Counted from the stretch's first letter, positions 44,740 through 54,609 are shown. The stretch is 64,000 bases of DNA from Ruminococcus flavefaciens AE3010 (GCF_000526795.1 NZ_JAGT01000001.1:248001-312000), one strand, 5' to 3'. Notes: a model not told the origin generated them from the letters alone. Numbers and translations: made by a program.

Positions 44740-45770
44740 TGAGAGCAGCTTTAATCTCCCTTACGGAAAAGGGAAAGGAGCTGTCACTGCGCATAGCCCA
44801 GACTGCCGATTTTATCAGTACGGAGCGCTTTTGTCTCCGCAGTCATTCGGACTTCGGCTCTCGGTGCTTTGAGGATACGGCAGGACTAATCTCGCATATT
44901 TTCCACAGGTACGACGCATTTGTTTTTGTATGCGCCTGCGGTATCGCAGTGCGTTCCATTGCGCCCCATATACAGTCAAAGACCAGTGACCCTGCTGTGA
45001 TAGTCATAGACGAGGGCGGCAGCTTCGTTATCCCCGTACTCTCAGGTCATCTCGGCGGTGCAAACGCGCTTGCACTGCGGCTCGGGTCTCTTCTCGGCGC
45101 ACAGGCTGTCATTACAACGGCAACGGATATCGGCGGACACTTCTCACCTGACAGCTTCGCCGCGGCAAACGGACTTATCATAACAGATATGGACGCAGCC
45201 AAGGAAATAGCAGCGGCTGTTCTTGACGGTGAAAAAACGGGTATCGTCAGTGAGTACGGATATGTGGGGCTGCACAGGGATATCTCTGAGGATAAGGACT
45301 GCCGCACAGGTCTGTACATTGGCAGCAAGGATATAAAGCCGTTTCCCGTAACACTAAGGCTCCTGCCGAAGAATATCGTTCTCGGTATCGGCTGTAAACG
45401 CGGTATTGAGTGCGAGACTATAGAAAAGGCAGTCGTTTCTGCGTTGAAAAAGGCTCATATCCCTATAGAGTGTGTCATTGCCGCCGCAACTGCCGATATA
45501 AAAGCCAATGAGCAGGGGCTTCTCAGCTTCTGCAAAAAATACGGCTTAAAGCTCCACACTTACACTGCGCAGGAGCTTATGGAGGTAAAGGGCAGCTTTA
45601 CCGTTTCGGATTTTGTGAGAGCTGTCACTGGTGCTGATAACATCTGCGAGAGAAGCGCCGTGAAATGCAGCGGCGGTGAGTTGATACTGCGAAAAATTGC
45701 CGCAGACGGCGTGACTGTGGCTGCTGCGGAAAAGCCGCTGATACTTGATTTTGAAAGGAAGATACTGTAA
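44736..45770 (+). CDS. cbiG: Cobalt-precorrin-5A hydrolase
   Basis: 344-residue CbiG, which opens the delta-lactone of cobalt-precorrin-5A and releases the C20 two-carbon piece as acetaldehyde. Three parts are visible: the N-terminal domain (MMRAALISLTEKGKEL), the central domain with FVCACGIAVRSIAPHI, IDEGGSFVIPVLSGHLGGAN and ITTATDIGG, and the C-terminal CobE-like domain with LGIGCKRGIECE. Overlaps cbiF by four bases and touches cbiH by one. Its presence marks the oxygen-independent route. Confidence 0.95.
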   Translation: MMRAALISLTEKGKELSLRIAQTADFISTERFCLRSHSDFGSRCFEDTAGLISHIFHRYDAFVFVCACGIAVRSIAPHIQSKTSDPAVIVIDEGGSFVIPVLSGHLGGANALALRLGSLLGAQAVITTATDIGGHFSPDSFAAANGLIITDMDAAKEIAAAVLDGEKTGIVSEYGYVGLHRDISEDKDCRTGLYIGSKDIKPFPVTLRLLPKNIVLGIGCKRGIECETIEKAVVSALKKAHIPIECVIAAATADIKANEQGLLSFCKKYGLKLHTYTAQELMEVKGSFTVSDFVRAVTGADNICERSAVKCSGGELILRKIAADGVTVAAAEKPLILDFERKIL

Positions 45771-46492
45771 TGCTTTACGTTGTGGGAACAGGAGCAGGCA
45801 GCCGTGAGGGTCTGACCATTGCGGCTCATGAGGCTATAGAACGAAGTGAGCTGATAGTCGGATATACAAAGTATGTGGAGCTTCTCAAAGAGCACTTCCC
45901 CGAAAAAATTTACGCCTCAACAGGCATGAAGCAGGAGAGTGAGCGCGTGGAGACCGCTCTCCGTGAAGCCGCAGACAAGACTGTTTCTCTCATATGCAGC
46001 GGCGACCCTCAGCTCTACGGTATGGCAGGTCTTGCATATGAGCTCAGCGAGAGCTATCCCGACGTTGAGATAGAAGTCGTTGCAGGCGTAACTGCGGCAT
46101 TCAGCGGCGGAGCTGTTCTCGGCTCGCCACTGACACACGATTTTGCGGTCATAAGCCTTTCCGACCTGCTCACTCCCATGGAAAAGATACAGAAGCGCCT
46201 TGAATGTGCGGCGGAGTGCGACCTTACGATCGTACTGTACAATCCGTCCTCAAAGAATCGTTCGGACTACCTGCAAAAAGCCTGCGATATCGTGCTGAAG
46301 CACCGCTCCGGCGATACGGTCTGCGGCTATGTGAGAAATATCGGCAGGGAAGGTCAGGAGAGCCGTGTGCTCACTCTTTCGGAGCTCCGCGGCACCGCTG
46401 TGGATATGTTCACCACCGTGTATATCGGCAATTCCGAAACAAAGGTGATAAACGGAAAAATGGTAACTCCCAGAGGCTACCGAAATGTATAA
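45770..46492 (+). CDS. cbiH: Cobalt-precorrin-3 C17-methyltransferase
   Basis: 240-residue tetrapyrrole methylase (CbiH/CobJ) that methylates C17 and contracts the ring. Marks are VVGTGAGSREGLTIAAHEAI, VGYTKYVELL, LICSGDPQLYGMAGLAYEL and VVAGVTAAFSGGAVLGSPL with the CbiH-type LSDLLTPMEKI. The ATG lies over the last base of cbiG, and AAAGGAAG precedes it. The stop overlaps the next start by eight bases. Confidence 0.93.
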   Translation: MLYVVGTGAGSREGLTIAAHEAIERSELIVGYTKYVELLKEHFPEKIYASTGMKQESERVETALREAADKTVSLICSGDPQLYGMAGLAYELSESYPDVEIEVVAGVTAAFSGGAVLGSPLTHDFAVISLSDLLTPMEKIQKRLECAAECDLTIVLYNPSSKNRSDYLQKACDIVLKHRSGDTVCGYVRNIGREGQESRVLTLSELRGTAVDMFTTVYIGNSETKVINGKMVTPRGYRNV

Positions 46493-47228
46493 GCTGCTCA
46501 TATTCGGCGGAACTACCGAGGGACGGCTCCTTGCCGAGCACTGTGCAGAAAGCGGAATATCCGCCGATGTTTCGGTAGCTACGGACTACGGAGCGTCACT
46601 TCTCCCCGAGGGTGTCAACGTCCTCTGCGGCAGGCTCGACACAGAGCAGATGACCGCACTCATGCTCGAAAAAAAGTATGCCATGGTCATTGACGCTACT
46701 CACCCCTATGCTGTGGAAGCCACAAAAAACATCAAAGCCGCCTGCGAAAATACAGGTCTGCATTTTCTGCGGCTCCTCAGGAAAAGCTCTGCATCACAGG
46801 GCAGGACAGTCAGAGATATGCAGGAGCTGACAGCGCTTCTCAACTGCACTGACGCCACTGTTCTGAGCACTCTCGGCAGCAAGGCTCTGCCCGAACTAAC
46901 AAATGTGAGAAACTACAGGGAGCGGCTGTGGATAAGAGTGCTGCCCTCGGCAGAAATACTGGAGCAATCCCGCAGACTTGGCTATGATGAGGCAAAGGTC
47001 ATACAGGAAAAAGGCCCCTTTACCGTAGAGCAGAACGTAGCACATATACAAAAAAGCTGCGCAAAGATACTGGTCACCAAGGAGAGCGGTGAAACGGGAG
47101 GGTACTCCGAAAAATCCGAGGCGGCGCGTATCTGCGGCGCTGAAATGATAACACTTATGCGCCCTGCCGAGGATGGCTGCAGCCTTGAAGAAATAATCGA
47201 CATCATCGAAAGGGAGCTGAGTAAATGA
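46485..47228 (+). CDS. cbiJ: Cobalt-precorrin-6A reductase
   Basis: 247-residue NAD(P)H-dependent reductase (CbiJ/CobK). The Rossmann opening LLIFGGTTEGRLLAEH is typical, with VIDATHPYAVEATKNIK, VLSTLGSKALPEL and LVTKESGETGGYSEK also matching the family. It overlaps cbiH upstream and the cbiET fusion downstream (ATGA). Confidence 0.93.
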   Translation: MYKLLIFGGTTEGRLLAEHCAESGISADVSVATDYGASLLPEGVNVLCGRLDTEQMTALMLEKKYAMVIDATHPYAVEATKNIKAACENTGLHFLRLLRKSSASQGRTVRDMQELTALLNCTDATVLSTLGSKALPELTNVRNYRERLWIRVLPSAEILEQSRRLGYDEAKVIQEKGPFTVEQNVAHIQKSCAKILVTKESGETGGYSEKSEAARICGAEMITLMRPAEDGCSLEEIIDIIERELSK

Positions 47229-48415
47229 AAGTATACATTATCGGTATAGGCATGGACGGCGATAAGACCCTGACACGAGAAGCCGAAGCCGCCATAAATG
47301 AAGCACAGCTCCTTATAGGGGCAGAGCGCATGCTCAGCCCTTTCGGGCATCTGGGAAAAGAGCTGTTTTGCAGCTATCTTCCAAAGGATATTGCCGCAAA
47401 AATAAACAGCTGCGGATATGACTGCGGAGCTGTGCTTATGTCGGGTGACTGCGGATTTTTCAGCGGTACAAAAAAGCTTCTGCCGCTTCTTTCGGGACAC
47501 GATGTAAAGGTCATGGCAGGTATATCCTCAGCCGCATATTTTTGCAGCAGGCTTGGTATCTCATATGAGCAGATGAAGTTCGTGACTCTCCATGGGCACA
47601 GCTCCAATATCGCCGTAAACGTTAAGCTGAATCGGCTTTGCTTCTTTCTCCTTGGGGGAGATATGACTGCCGCTGACGTTTGCAGCCGTCTTTGCGAATA
47701 CGGCATGGGCAATGTTAAAGTACACATCGGAGCCGATTTCGGTTATCCCACTGAGCGCATAATATCTGGAAAAGCTGCTGAACTAACTGAAAGCCATATG
47801 GACGGGCTTGCAGTAATGATAACCGAAAACAGTGAAGCACTGCGGCATATCCCCTCGGCAATAAGCGATGAGGAGTTCCTCCGCGAAAAGGTCCCCATGA
47901 CAAAGTCCGAGGTGCGCTGCATTGCCGTTTCAAAGCTTAATATATGCACTGATTCTGTTGTGTGGGACATTGGCTGCGGCACAGGCTCTGTGTCGGTGGA
48001 AGCTGCCTATCGCTGTCCCGACGGCAAGGTGCTCGCCTTTGACAAAAAAGCCGAGGCTGTGGAGCTCACCGCGAAAAATGCCCGTCTTTTCGGCTGTGAT
48101 AACATTGAAGTCATAGAGGGCGAATGTCCCCAAAGCCTTGCAGATGTGCAGGCTCCCAACAAGGTATTTATCGGCGGCAGCTCGGGAAATATGGACAGCA
48201 TTTTTGCAGCCGTGTACGAAAAGAATCCAAAGGCAGATATGGTCGTTAATGCTGTGTCTCTTGAAACCTTGAACGAGACTGTCAGCTGCTTCGAGAAGTA
48301 CGGAACTGCTCCCGAAATAGTACAGATAGCTGTTACACGCACCGAAAAACTGGGCTCCCACACCATGCTGAAAGCTCAGAATCCCGTGTTCATCATAAGC
48401 GGAGGTCTGTCATGA
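47225..48415 (+). CDS. cbiET: CbiE-CbiT fusion, precorrin-6Y C5,15-methyltransferase and decarboxylase
   Basis: 396-residue two-domain enzyme like CobL. Residues about 1-200 are CbiE, a tetrapyrrole methylase (VYIIGIGMDGDKTLT, GAERMLS, LMSGDCGFFSGTKKL). Residues about 210-396 are CbiT, a class I SAM methyltransferase that also decarboxylates the C12 acetate (VPMTKSEVRCIAVSKL, VVWDIGCGTGSVSVEAA with the SAM loop, KVFIGGSSGNM). In many anaerobes these are two genes; here they are joined. Coupled to cbiJ and cbiA by four-base overlaps. Confidence 0.95.
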   Translation: MKVYIIGIGMDGDKTLTREAEAAINEAQLLIGAERMLSPFGHLGKELFCSYLPKDIAAKINSCGYDCGAVLMSGDCGFFSGTKKLLPLLSGHDVKVMAGISSAAYFCSRLGISYEQMKFVTLHGHSSNIAVNVKLNRLCFFLLGGDMTAADVCSRLCEYGMGNVKVHIGADFGYPTERIISGKAAELTESHMDGLAVMITENSEALRHIPSAISDEEFLREKVPMTKSEVRCIAVSKLNICTDSVVWDIGCGTGSVSVEAAYRCPDGKVLAFDKKAEAVELTAKNARLFGCDNIEVIEGECPQSLADVQAPNKVFIGGSSGNMDSIFAAVYEKNPKADMVVNAVSLETLNETVSCFEKYGTAPEIVQIAVTRTEKLGSHTMLKAQNPVFIISGGLS

Positions 48416-49737
48416 AGCGCTTCATTATCGGCGGCACTAACAGCGGCTGCGGCAAGACTACTGTGACCTGCGCTGTTCTTTCTGCACTGAAAAAAAGGGG
48501 ACTGAATGTTTCGGCGTTCAAGTGCGGTCCCGATTACATCGACCCCATGTTTCACCGCAAGGTCATAGGCGTTGGCTCCCACAATCTTGACAGCTTTTTC
48601 TGCGGCAGGTATACGCTGTTATATCTGCTGGGCGAATACGGCAAAAGCAGCGATATCGACGTTATCGAGGGCGTTATGGGCTTTTACGACGGAGCTGTGG
48701 GCAGCGCTCATTCTGTCTCGGAGATCACGGAAACTCCTACGGTCATTGTTATTGACTGCAAGGGTATGAGCGACTCCATAGGAGCGGTCATGAACGGTTT
48801 TCTCAGCTACCGTCCAAACAGGATATCAGGCTTTATCTTCAACCGCCTGCCCGAGAGGCTCATTCCCCTTGCGGAGAAGCTCTGCGCTGAGCTTGGCACG
48901 GAGTATTTCGGCTGTCTGCCCAAGAGCGATATCACTGTGGAGAGCCGCCACCTGGGACTGGTGACTGCTGACGAGATCGCCGATATACAGGACAAGCTGA
49001 CTCGTCTGGGAGAGCTGGCGGAGAGGTACATCTCCATAGATAAGCTGCTCGGAATCAACAGTTCTCCATTGCCTGCCTTTAAAGCTCCAAGCATACCGCA
49101 TTTTGCGTCAGCGCCTGCCATAGCAGTCGCCCGTGACAGTGCTTTCTGCTTCATATACAGTGAAAATATGGAACTCCTTGAAAAAATGGGCTGTAGGATA
49201 GAGTATTTTTCGCCTATTAAAGACAAGTCTGTGCCCAAGGCTGACGGTCTTATCCTCTGCGGAGGATATCCCGAGCTATACGCCGACGAGCTCTCCGCAA
49301 ACAGCTCAATGCTTGAAAGCATAAGGAGCTGTATAAACAGCGGAATGCCCTCTATTGCGGAGTGCGGCGGTTTTATGTATCTCCACAACAGACTTACGGA
49401 TAAAAACGGCGTATCTCATACTATGGTGGGAGCTGTGAGCGGTGAGGTGTTCCCCACATCAAGTCTACAGCGATTCGGTTATATCACCATGAAAGCCAAG
49501 TCCGATAATCTGCTCTGCAAAAGCGGAGAGACTATCCGTGCCCATGAGTTCCACTACTGGGACAGCTCGGACTGCGGAAGCGGCTTCACCGCCGAAAAGT
49601 CTGACGGCAGAACGTGGGATTGCTGCCATGTCAGTCATACTCTTTACGCAGGCTTTCCGCATATCAATTTCTACTCGGATATAAGTATCGCGGAGCGCTT
49701 CGTGCAGGCTTGTGTAGTATACGGAGAGAAAAAATGA
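48412..49737 (+). CDS. cbiA: Cobyrinate a,c-diamide synthase
   Basis: 441-residue glutamine-dependent, ATP-using amidase that converts the a and c carboxylates of cobyrinate to amides. N-terminal P-loop GGTNSGCGKTTVTC, then FKCGPDYIDPMFH; the C-terminal glutaminase-like domain has LCGGYPELY and the Cys of IAECGGFMYLH. Length fits CbiA rather than CbiP. Four-base overlaps on both sides. Confidence 0.95.
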   Translation: MKRFIIGGTNSGCGKTTVTCAVLSALKKRGLNVSAFKCGPDYIDPMFHRKVIGVGSHNLDSFFCGRYTLLYLLGEYGKSSDIDVIEGVMGFYDGAVGSAHSVSEITETPTVIVIDCKGMSDSIGAVMNGFLSYRPNRISGFIFNRLPERLIPLAEKLCAELGTEYFGCLPKSDITVESRHLGLVTADEIADIQDKLTRLGELAERYISIDKLLGINSSPLPAFKAPSIPHFASAPAIAVARDSAFCFIYSENMELLEKMGCRIEYFSPIKDKSVPKADGLILCGGYPELYADELSANSSMLESIRSCINSGMPSIAECGGFMYLHNRLTDKNGVSHTMVGAVSGEVFPTSSLQRFGYITMKAKSDNLLCKSGETIRAHEFHYWDSSDCGSGFTAEKSDGRTWDCCHVSHTLYAGFPHINFYSDISIAERFVQACVVYGEKK

Positions 49738-50783
49738 ACAGGATAAAAAATATCACTCCCGCCGATAAAGCTGCATATCAGGCGGCAAAATCGCGGTGGG
49801 ACAGCATTGCCAAGCCATTGGGCAGCTTCGGCTTGCTTGAAGAAATGATACAGAAAATAGCCGCTGTGCAGGGGACTGCCGACGTGGATATATCAGCCAG
49901 GACAGCGGTCGTCATGTGCGGAGACCACGGCGTTGTCAGCGAGGGCGTTACTCAGTGCGGACAGGAAGTCACGTCGGAGTGCGCCGCGGCTATCGCAGAG
50001 GGACGCTCCAATATTAACGCAGTGGCTGCTGCTTTCAATGCTGAGGTCATAGCCGTTGACGTGGGTATCGCGGCAGATGTGGACTGCGGCAGGCTCATAA
50101 AGCGAAAGGTCGTCTATGGCACACGCAATATCACACAGGGAAGCGCCATGACCGACGAAGAGACAGAAGCTGCCATAGTTACGGGCATGGACATGGTGGA
50201 AGAGCTGCGGGAGCACGGCACAAAGATCATCGTGACAGGCGAAATGGGCATAGGCAATACCACGCCCACTGCCGCCTTAGCTTCTGTGCTTCTGGACTTG
50301 CCTCCCCAACAGGTCACAGGCAGAGGCGCAGGTCTCTCTACCGAGGGCTTGGAACGCAAAATAAATGCAGTAAAACGTGCACTGGAAGTCAACAAGCCCG
50401 ACAAGCACAAGCCATTGGAGCTGCTCCAAAAGCTTGGCGGAGCTGAAATAGCCGCAATGACAGGACTTTTCCTCGGCGGAGCATACTACCGCGTCCCCGT
50501 CGTCATAGACGGCGTTATTTCGGCAGCTGCGGCGGCTGTAGCCTGCGGCATGACGCCCCTGTGCCGCGAATATATGCTGGCGAGCCATTGCTCGGGAGAG
50601 CCTGCGGGGGAGGGGCTTCTCGCTTTCTGCGGACTTACTGCTCCCATAAATGCAGGACTGCGGCTGGGGGAGGGCACAGGCGGAGTGCTGCTTCTGCCAC
50701 TCCTTGACGGAGCACTGGCGCTTTACAGGAACTCTCACAGATTTGACGAAACTAATATAGAAAGGTACGCTGAGCTTAAATGA
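49734..50783 (+). CDS. cobT: Nicotinate-nucleotide-dimethylbenzimidazole phosphoribosyltransferase
   Basis: 349-residue CobT, which activates the lower-ligand base as alpha-ribazole phosphate. Marks are SIAKPLGSFGLLEEMIQKIA, MCGDHGVVSEGVTQCGQEVT, TGEMGIGNTTPTAAL and the C-terminal EPAGEGLLA with the catalytic Glu near the end. The ATG at 49734 overlaps the cbiA stop (ATGA); the longer frame from 49614 lies within cbiA. It begins the nucleotide-loop part of the operon. The base used cannot be told from this. Confidence 0.95.
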   Translation: MNRIKNITPADKAAYQAAKSRWDSIAKPLGSFGLLEEMIQKIAAVQGTADVDISARTAVVMCGDHGVVSEGVTQCGQEVTSECAAAIAEGRSNINAVAAAFNAEVIAVDVGIAADVDCGRLIKRKVVYGTRNITQGSAMTDEETEAAIVTGMDMVEELREHGTKIIVTGEMGIGNTTPTAALASVLLDLPPQQVTGRGAGLSTEGLERKINAVKRALEVNKPDKHKPLELLQKLGGAEIAAMTGLFLGGAYYRVPVVIDGVISAAAAAVACGMTPLCREYMLASHCSGEPAGEGLLAFCGLTAPINAGLRLGEGTGGVLLLPLLDGALALYRNSHRFDETNIERYAELK

Positions 50784-51301
50784 CAACTCTCGTGACAGGC
50801 GGTTCAAAGTGCGGAAAATCCGGGCTTGGAGAAAAGCTTCTGGACGGCTTCCGCGGCAGAAAATTCTATATTGCCACCATGCAGCCCTTTGGCGAGGAGG
50901 CTCTTGAAGCCATTGAGCGCCACCGAAAAATGCGTGAGAGCAAGGGCTTCGAGACTATCGAGAAATACACCGATATCCACGAAGTATCGCTGCCGACTGA
51001 CAGCGCTGTGCTGCTGGAATGTGTGGGGAATCTCTGCGCAAACGAGATGTTCTCGGGAAGCGGTACGTGCTTCCCTGCGGATAAGATAGTCAGCGGTATA
51101 AAAAAGCTGTCTGAGACCGCCGCGGAGCTTATCATCGTCACAAATCAGGTGGGCAGCGACGGCATAGACTACGCTGAGGGAACTGCCGAGTATATCCGCC
51201 TTATGGGCGAAGTAAACAGGCGCATAGCCAAGCTTGCGGATAACGTCGTGGAGTGCGTTTACGGCTTGCCTGTGGTGCTGAAAGGAGAGATACCATGTTG
51301 A
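50780..51301 (+). CDS. cobU: Adenosylcobinamide kinase/guanylyltransferase
   Basis: 173-residue CobU/CobP, which phosphorylates adenosylcobinamide and adds GMP. The P-loop GGSKCGKSGLGEKLL is clear; YIATMQPFGEEALEAIERH carries the GMP-accepting His, and LLECVGNLCANEMF and VTNQVGSDGI complete the pattern. Overlaps cobT by four bases and the start of cobS by seven. Confidence 0.93.
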   Translation: MTTLVTGGSKCGKSGLGEKLLDGFRGRKFYIATMQPFGEEALEAIERHRKMRESKGFETIEKYTDIHEVSLPTDSAVLLECVGNLCANEMFSGSGTCFPADKIVSGIKKLSETAAELIIVTNQVGSDGIDYAEGTAEYIRLMGEVNRRIAKLADNVVECVYGLPVVLKGEIPC

Positions 51302-52059
51302 AGTCACTGTGTTCGGCTTTTCTGATGTACTCGCGGATACCCGTTCCGAAAGTTGAATGGAAGGAAGAGAACCGCCGCTGCGCACTGGGCTTCTTCCCAC
51401 TTATCGGCGCAGTCATCGGCGGACTTCTCATACTGTGGCGGATATTCTGTGACAGGTTAGGTATCGCACAATTCCTTTTTGCGGCGGGAGCTGTTTTTCT
51501 GCCAGTACTTGTAACAGGCGGCATACATCTTGACGGCTTTTGCGACGTCTGCGACGCAAGAGCTTCATACGCGGACAAGGCAAAGCGCCTTGAAATAATG
51601 TCCGACCCACATATCGGCTCCTTTGCAGTCATCAGGCTATGCCTTTATCTTATTATGCAGACCGCACTTTTTACTCAGATAAAAACTGTAAGGGCTGCGG
51701 CAGTCATAGCCTGCGGCTATGTGCTGTCAAGAGCTCTCAGCGGACTTACGGCAGTCACATTTAAATCGGCAAAAAGCGAGGGTACGCTCCGGAGCTTTGT
51801 ACGACCCTCACACAAAAATATCACTGTGGCAATGGAAGCTTTTTTCATCACGCTGAGCACTGCTTCTGCGGTGTTTTTAATGCCTGTTGAGGGCTTGTCT
51901 GCGGCAGCTGCGGCTGTACTGGTACTGCTGTGGCACAGATATACCTCGTACCGTGATTTTGGCGGTATCACAGGAGACCTCTGCGGCTGGTTCCTGCAGG
52001 TCTGCGAGATAGCCATGCTTGCGGCAGCCGTATTTGCGGAAAGGTTGTGTCAGCTGTGA
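51295..52059 (+). CDS. cobS: Adenosylcobinamide-GDP ribazoletransferase (cobalamin synthase)
   Basis: 254-residue integral membrane enzyme joining adenosylcobinamide-GDP with alpha-ribazole. Marks: FLMYSRIPVPKVEWKEENRR, the acidic VTGGIHLDGFCDVCDARAS motif and SGDP-like loop in EIMSDPHIGSFAV; several hydrophobic spans follow. The ATG at 51295 follows AAGGAGA, giving the expected N-terminus. Confidence 0.93.
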   Translation: MLKSLCSAFLMYSRIPVPKVEWKEENRRCALGFFPLIGAVIGGLLILWRIFCDRLGIAQFLFAAGAVFLPVLVTGGIHLDGFCDVCDARASYADKAKRLEIMSDPHIGSFAVIRLCLYLIMQTALFTQIKTVRAAAVIACGYVLSRALSGLTAVTFKSAKSEGTLRSFVRPSHKNITVAMEAFFITLSTASAVFLMPVEGLSAAAAAVLVLLWHRYTSYRDFGGITGDLCGWFLQVCEIAMLAAAVFAERLCQL

Positions 52060-52616
52060 AGATACTGTTCATACGCCACGGACTGACAGCTGGGAACATT
52101 GAAAAGCGTTATATCGGAAGAACTGACGAACCCCTGTGCAGTGAGGGCATAGCTCAGCTGCAAGAGCTGAAGCTCCCAAGCTGTGAAATGATCGTATGCA
52201 GTCCCATGAAGCGCTGTATACAGACCGCTGAGATACTCTTTCCTCACAGCGGATATCTTACGGCTGAGGAGCTCCGCGAATGTGATTTCGGCGACTTTGA
52301 GGGCATGAATTATAACGAGCTCTCTCATAACGCCGACTATCAGAAGTGGATCGACAGCGGCGGCACATTGCCATTTCCAAAGGGTGAAGCTCCTGAGGAC
52401 TTCCGCAGGCGCTGCGTGAAAGCCTTTGAGGACATTGTAAAAAGCCTCGGGGGAGCAGCTTCTGTAGCTTTTGTGGTCCACGGCGGAACAATAATGTCCA
52501 TACTTGAAAAATACGCAGTTCCCCACAGGGACTACTTTGACTGGCACTGCGAAAACGGTCATGGGTATGTCTGCCGCTGGAACGGCTCGGAACTTGAAAT
52601 AACGGAGAAAATATGA
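52056..52616 (+). CDS. cobC: Alpha-ribazole-5'-phosphate phosphatase
   Basis: 186-residue histidine-phosphatase family protein that removes phosphate from alpha-ribazole phosphate or cobalamin phosphate. The catalytic ILFIRHGLTAGN opens the protein; RTDEPLCSEG, VCSPMKRCIQTAE and VVHGGTIMSIL follow. The GTG at 52056 overlaps the cobS stop (GTGA); an in-frame GTG at 52047 is an alternative. The histidine-phosphatase fold is wide, so the role rests on the operon. Confidence 0.88.
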   Translation: MKILFIRHGLTAGNIEKRYIGRTDEPLCSEGIAQLQELKLPSCEMIVCSPMKRCIQTAEILFPHSGYLTAEELRECDFGDFEGMNYNELSHNADYQKWIDSGGTLPFPKGEAPEDFRRRCVKAFEDIVKSLGGAASVAFVVHGGTIMSILEKYAVPHRDYFDWHCENGHGYVCRWNGSELEITEKI

Positions 52617-53578
52617 AGCATTTTTTACCTGCACTGCCGCTGATGATCGGCTTTATCCTTGACTGTATCATCGGCGATCCATATAACATACCGCACCCAA
52701 TAAAGCTTATCGGACGGCTCATCGGAGGACTTGAAAAGCTTGTCCGAAAGCGAATGAAAAACCTGCGCATGGGCGGTACGCTCCTCGGGCTGACTGTGAT
52801 TATCCTTTCAACTGCCGCTCCTCTTGCCCTGCTCATTATCTGTTATCATTTCAGTCTCATTCTCGGCATTGCTGCGGAGTCCGTATTGTGCTGCTATATG
52901 CTGGCGGCGAAATGTCTCTGCAAGGAGAGCATGAAGGTCTGCCGCGCCGCAGAGTCGGGAGATACCGAAGCTGCACGCAGGGCTGTATCAATGATAGTGG
53001 GACGTGACACGGCAGTCCTTGACCGTGACGGCATAGTCCGCGCGGCAGTGGAGACTGTCGCCGAAAATACCTCCGACGGCGTAACAGCGCCCCTTTTTTA
53101 CATGGGGCTGGGCGGAGCTGTGGGAGCTTTTTTCTACAAGTCCGTTAATACTATGGACTCCATGATTGGCTACAAGGACGAGAAATACGCTGATATCGGG
53201 CGCTTTTCCGCTAAGACCGACGACGTGCTCAACTATATACCCTCCCGTCTGACAGCCCTGCTTATGATAGTTGCAGCTCCTGTCTGCAGGCTTGACGGGA
53301 AAAATGCTTTCCGCATATGGAAACGCGACAGGCGCAATCATGCAAGTCCCAACTCCGCGCAGACCGAGTCAGCCTGTGCAGGAGCACTTCATCTTAGGCT
53401 GGCAGGTGACGCATGGTACTTCGGTAAGCTCCACAAAAAGCCCTATATCGGCGATAACGACCGACCTGTCGAGCCGCAGGATATTCGCCGTGCAAACTGT
53501 CTTATGTATGCTGCCTCGGTGCTTATGCTTATCATCTCGGCAGCTGCAAGGTGCATTATCTGGGGAGGTATTCTATGA
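52613..53578 (+). CDS. cbiB: Adenosylcobinamide-phosphate synthase
   Basis: 321-residue membrane protein (CbiB/CobD type) that attaches aminopropanol phosphate to adenosylcobyric acid. Marks are ILDCIIGDPYNIPHPIKLIG at the N-terminus, VAENTSDGVTAPLFYMGLGG, KSVNTMDSMIGYK and RDRRNHASPNSAQTESACAG. Several membrane spans are predicted. Overlaps cobC by four bases; the next gene begins at its last codons. Confidence 0.95.
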   Translation: MKHFLPALPLMIGFILDCIIGDPYNIPHPIKLIGRLIGGLEKLVRKRMKNLRMGGTLLGLTVIILSTAAPLALLIICYHFSLILGIAAESVLCCYMLAAKCLCKESMKVCRAAESGDTEAARRAVSMIVGRDTAVLDRDGIVRAAVETVAENTSDGVTAPLFYMGLGGAVGAFFYKSVNTMDSMIGYKDEKYADIGRFSAKTDDVLNYIPSRLTALLMIVAAPVCRLDGKNAFRIWKRDRRNHASPNSAQTESACAGALHLRLAGDAWYFGKLHKKPYIGDNDRPVEPQDIRRANCLMYAASVLMLIISAAARCIIWGGIL

Positions 53579-54609
53579 TACAACAGCATGGGGGAAATAT
53601 CGAGCAGCTGAGATGTATTCTCGATTTTTCGGCAAATATCAATCCTCTCGGAGTTCCCGACAGCGTAAAAAAAGCTATACTCGGAAGTATAGCTGACATT
53701 GAAAAATACCCCGACCCGTACTGCCGTGAGCTTCGCGGCAAGCTGTCAAAGCATGAAAGCATAAGCTCTGATAATATCGTCTGCGGAAACGGCGCTGATG
53801 ACCTGATTTTTCGTATGGTCCACGCATTAAAGCCTCGTAAGGCGCTGATATGTGTCCCCACATTCAGCGAGTACAGACGTGCTCTTTACGAAGTCGGCTG
53901 TGAGATATGTGAGCATAAACTCAGTGAGCAGAACAATTTTGACGTTACCGAGAGTATTATTGATGTGCTTGACAGCGCCCTCGATATGTGTTTTATATGC
54001 ACGCCCAACAATCCCACGGGACGGCTAATAGCCCCCGAATTATTGACAAAGATCGCCGCAAAATGCAGTGAAAACGGCATTGTCCTTGTGAGCGATGAGT
54101 GCTTTCTGAACTTTGTCAGTGACAGCGAAAGCTATAGTCTCAGGAGATATTTCAGCGAAAGCTGTATCATTTTGAAAGCCTTTACCAAGCTCCTTGCAAT
54201 ACCGGGGATAAGGCTTGGATACGCCTTATGCGGCAGTTCTGAGCTCACAGAAAAAATACAAAAAAGCGGTCAGTTCTGGAGCGTTTCCGCACCTGCTCAG
54301 GCAGCAGGCATTGCCGCTCTTTATGAAGCTGACTATGTTCGCAAAACAAGGGAATACATTGCAGATGAAAGGCGTTTTCTTGCCGCAGAGCTTATCAGGC
54401 TCGGAGTAAAGGTATATGACGGAGCTGCGAATTTATTTCTTTTCAGAAGCCGTACAGGACTTGCGGAGGAGCTTCTCGCAGAGGGCATACTTATCCGTGA
54501 CTGTCAGAGTTTCAGCGGACTGACAGAGGGCTTTTATCGTGTCGCAGTCCGCACCCATGATGAAAATATAAGGCTTATCAGCGCACTTGGGAGGTGTTTG
54601 AATGGCTAA
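53575..54609 (+). CDS. cobD: Threonine-phosphate decarboxylase
   Basis: 344-residue PLP enzyme of the aminotransferase class I/II fold, which makes (R)-1-amino-2-propanol phosphate for CbiB. LDFSANINPLGVPDSVK, YPDPYCRELR, CTPNNPTGRLI and the PLP lysine in LKAFTKLLAIPGIRLGYAL mark the CobD group rather than HisC. The ATG at 53575 follows GGGAGG and overlaps cbiB by four bases; the longer frame from 53551 is not needed. It lies next to cbiB, its partner step. Confidence 0.92.
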   Translation: MIQQHGGNIEQLRCILDFSANINPLGVPDSVKKAILGSIADIEKYPDPYCRELRGKLSKHESISSDNIVCGNGADDLIFRMVHALKPRKALICVPTFSEYRRALYEVGCEICEHKLSEQNNFDVTESIIDVLDSALDMCFICTPNNPTGRLIAPELLTKIAAKCSENGIVLVSDECFLNFVSDSESYSLRRYFSESCIILKAFTKLLAIPGIRLGYALCGSSELTEKIQKSGQFWSVSAPAQAAGIAALYEADYVRKTREYIADERRFLAAELIRLGVKVYDGAANLFLFRSRTGLAEELLAEGILIRDCQSFSGLTEGFYRVAVRTHDENIRLISALGRCLNG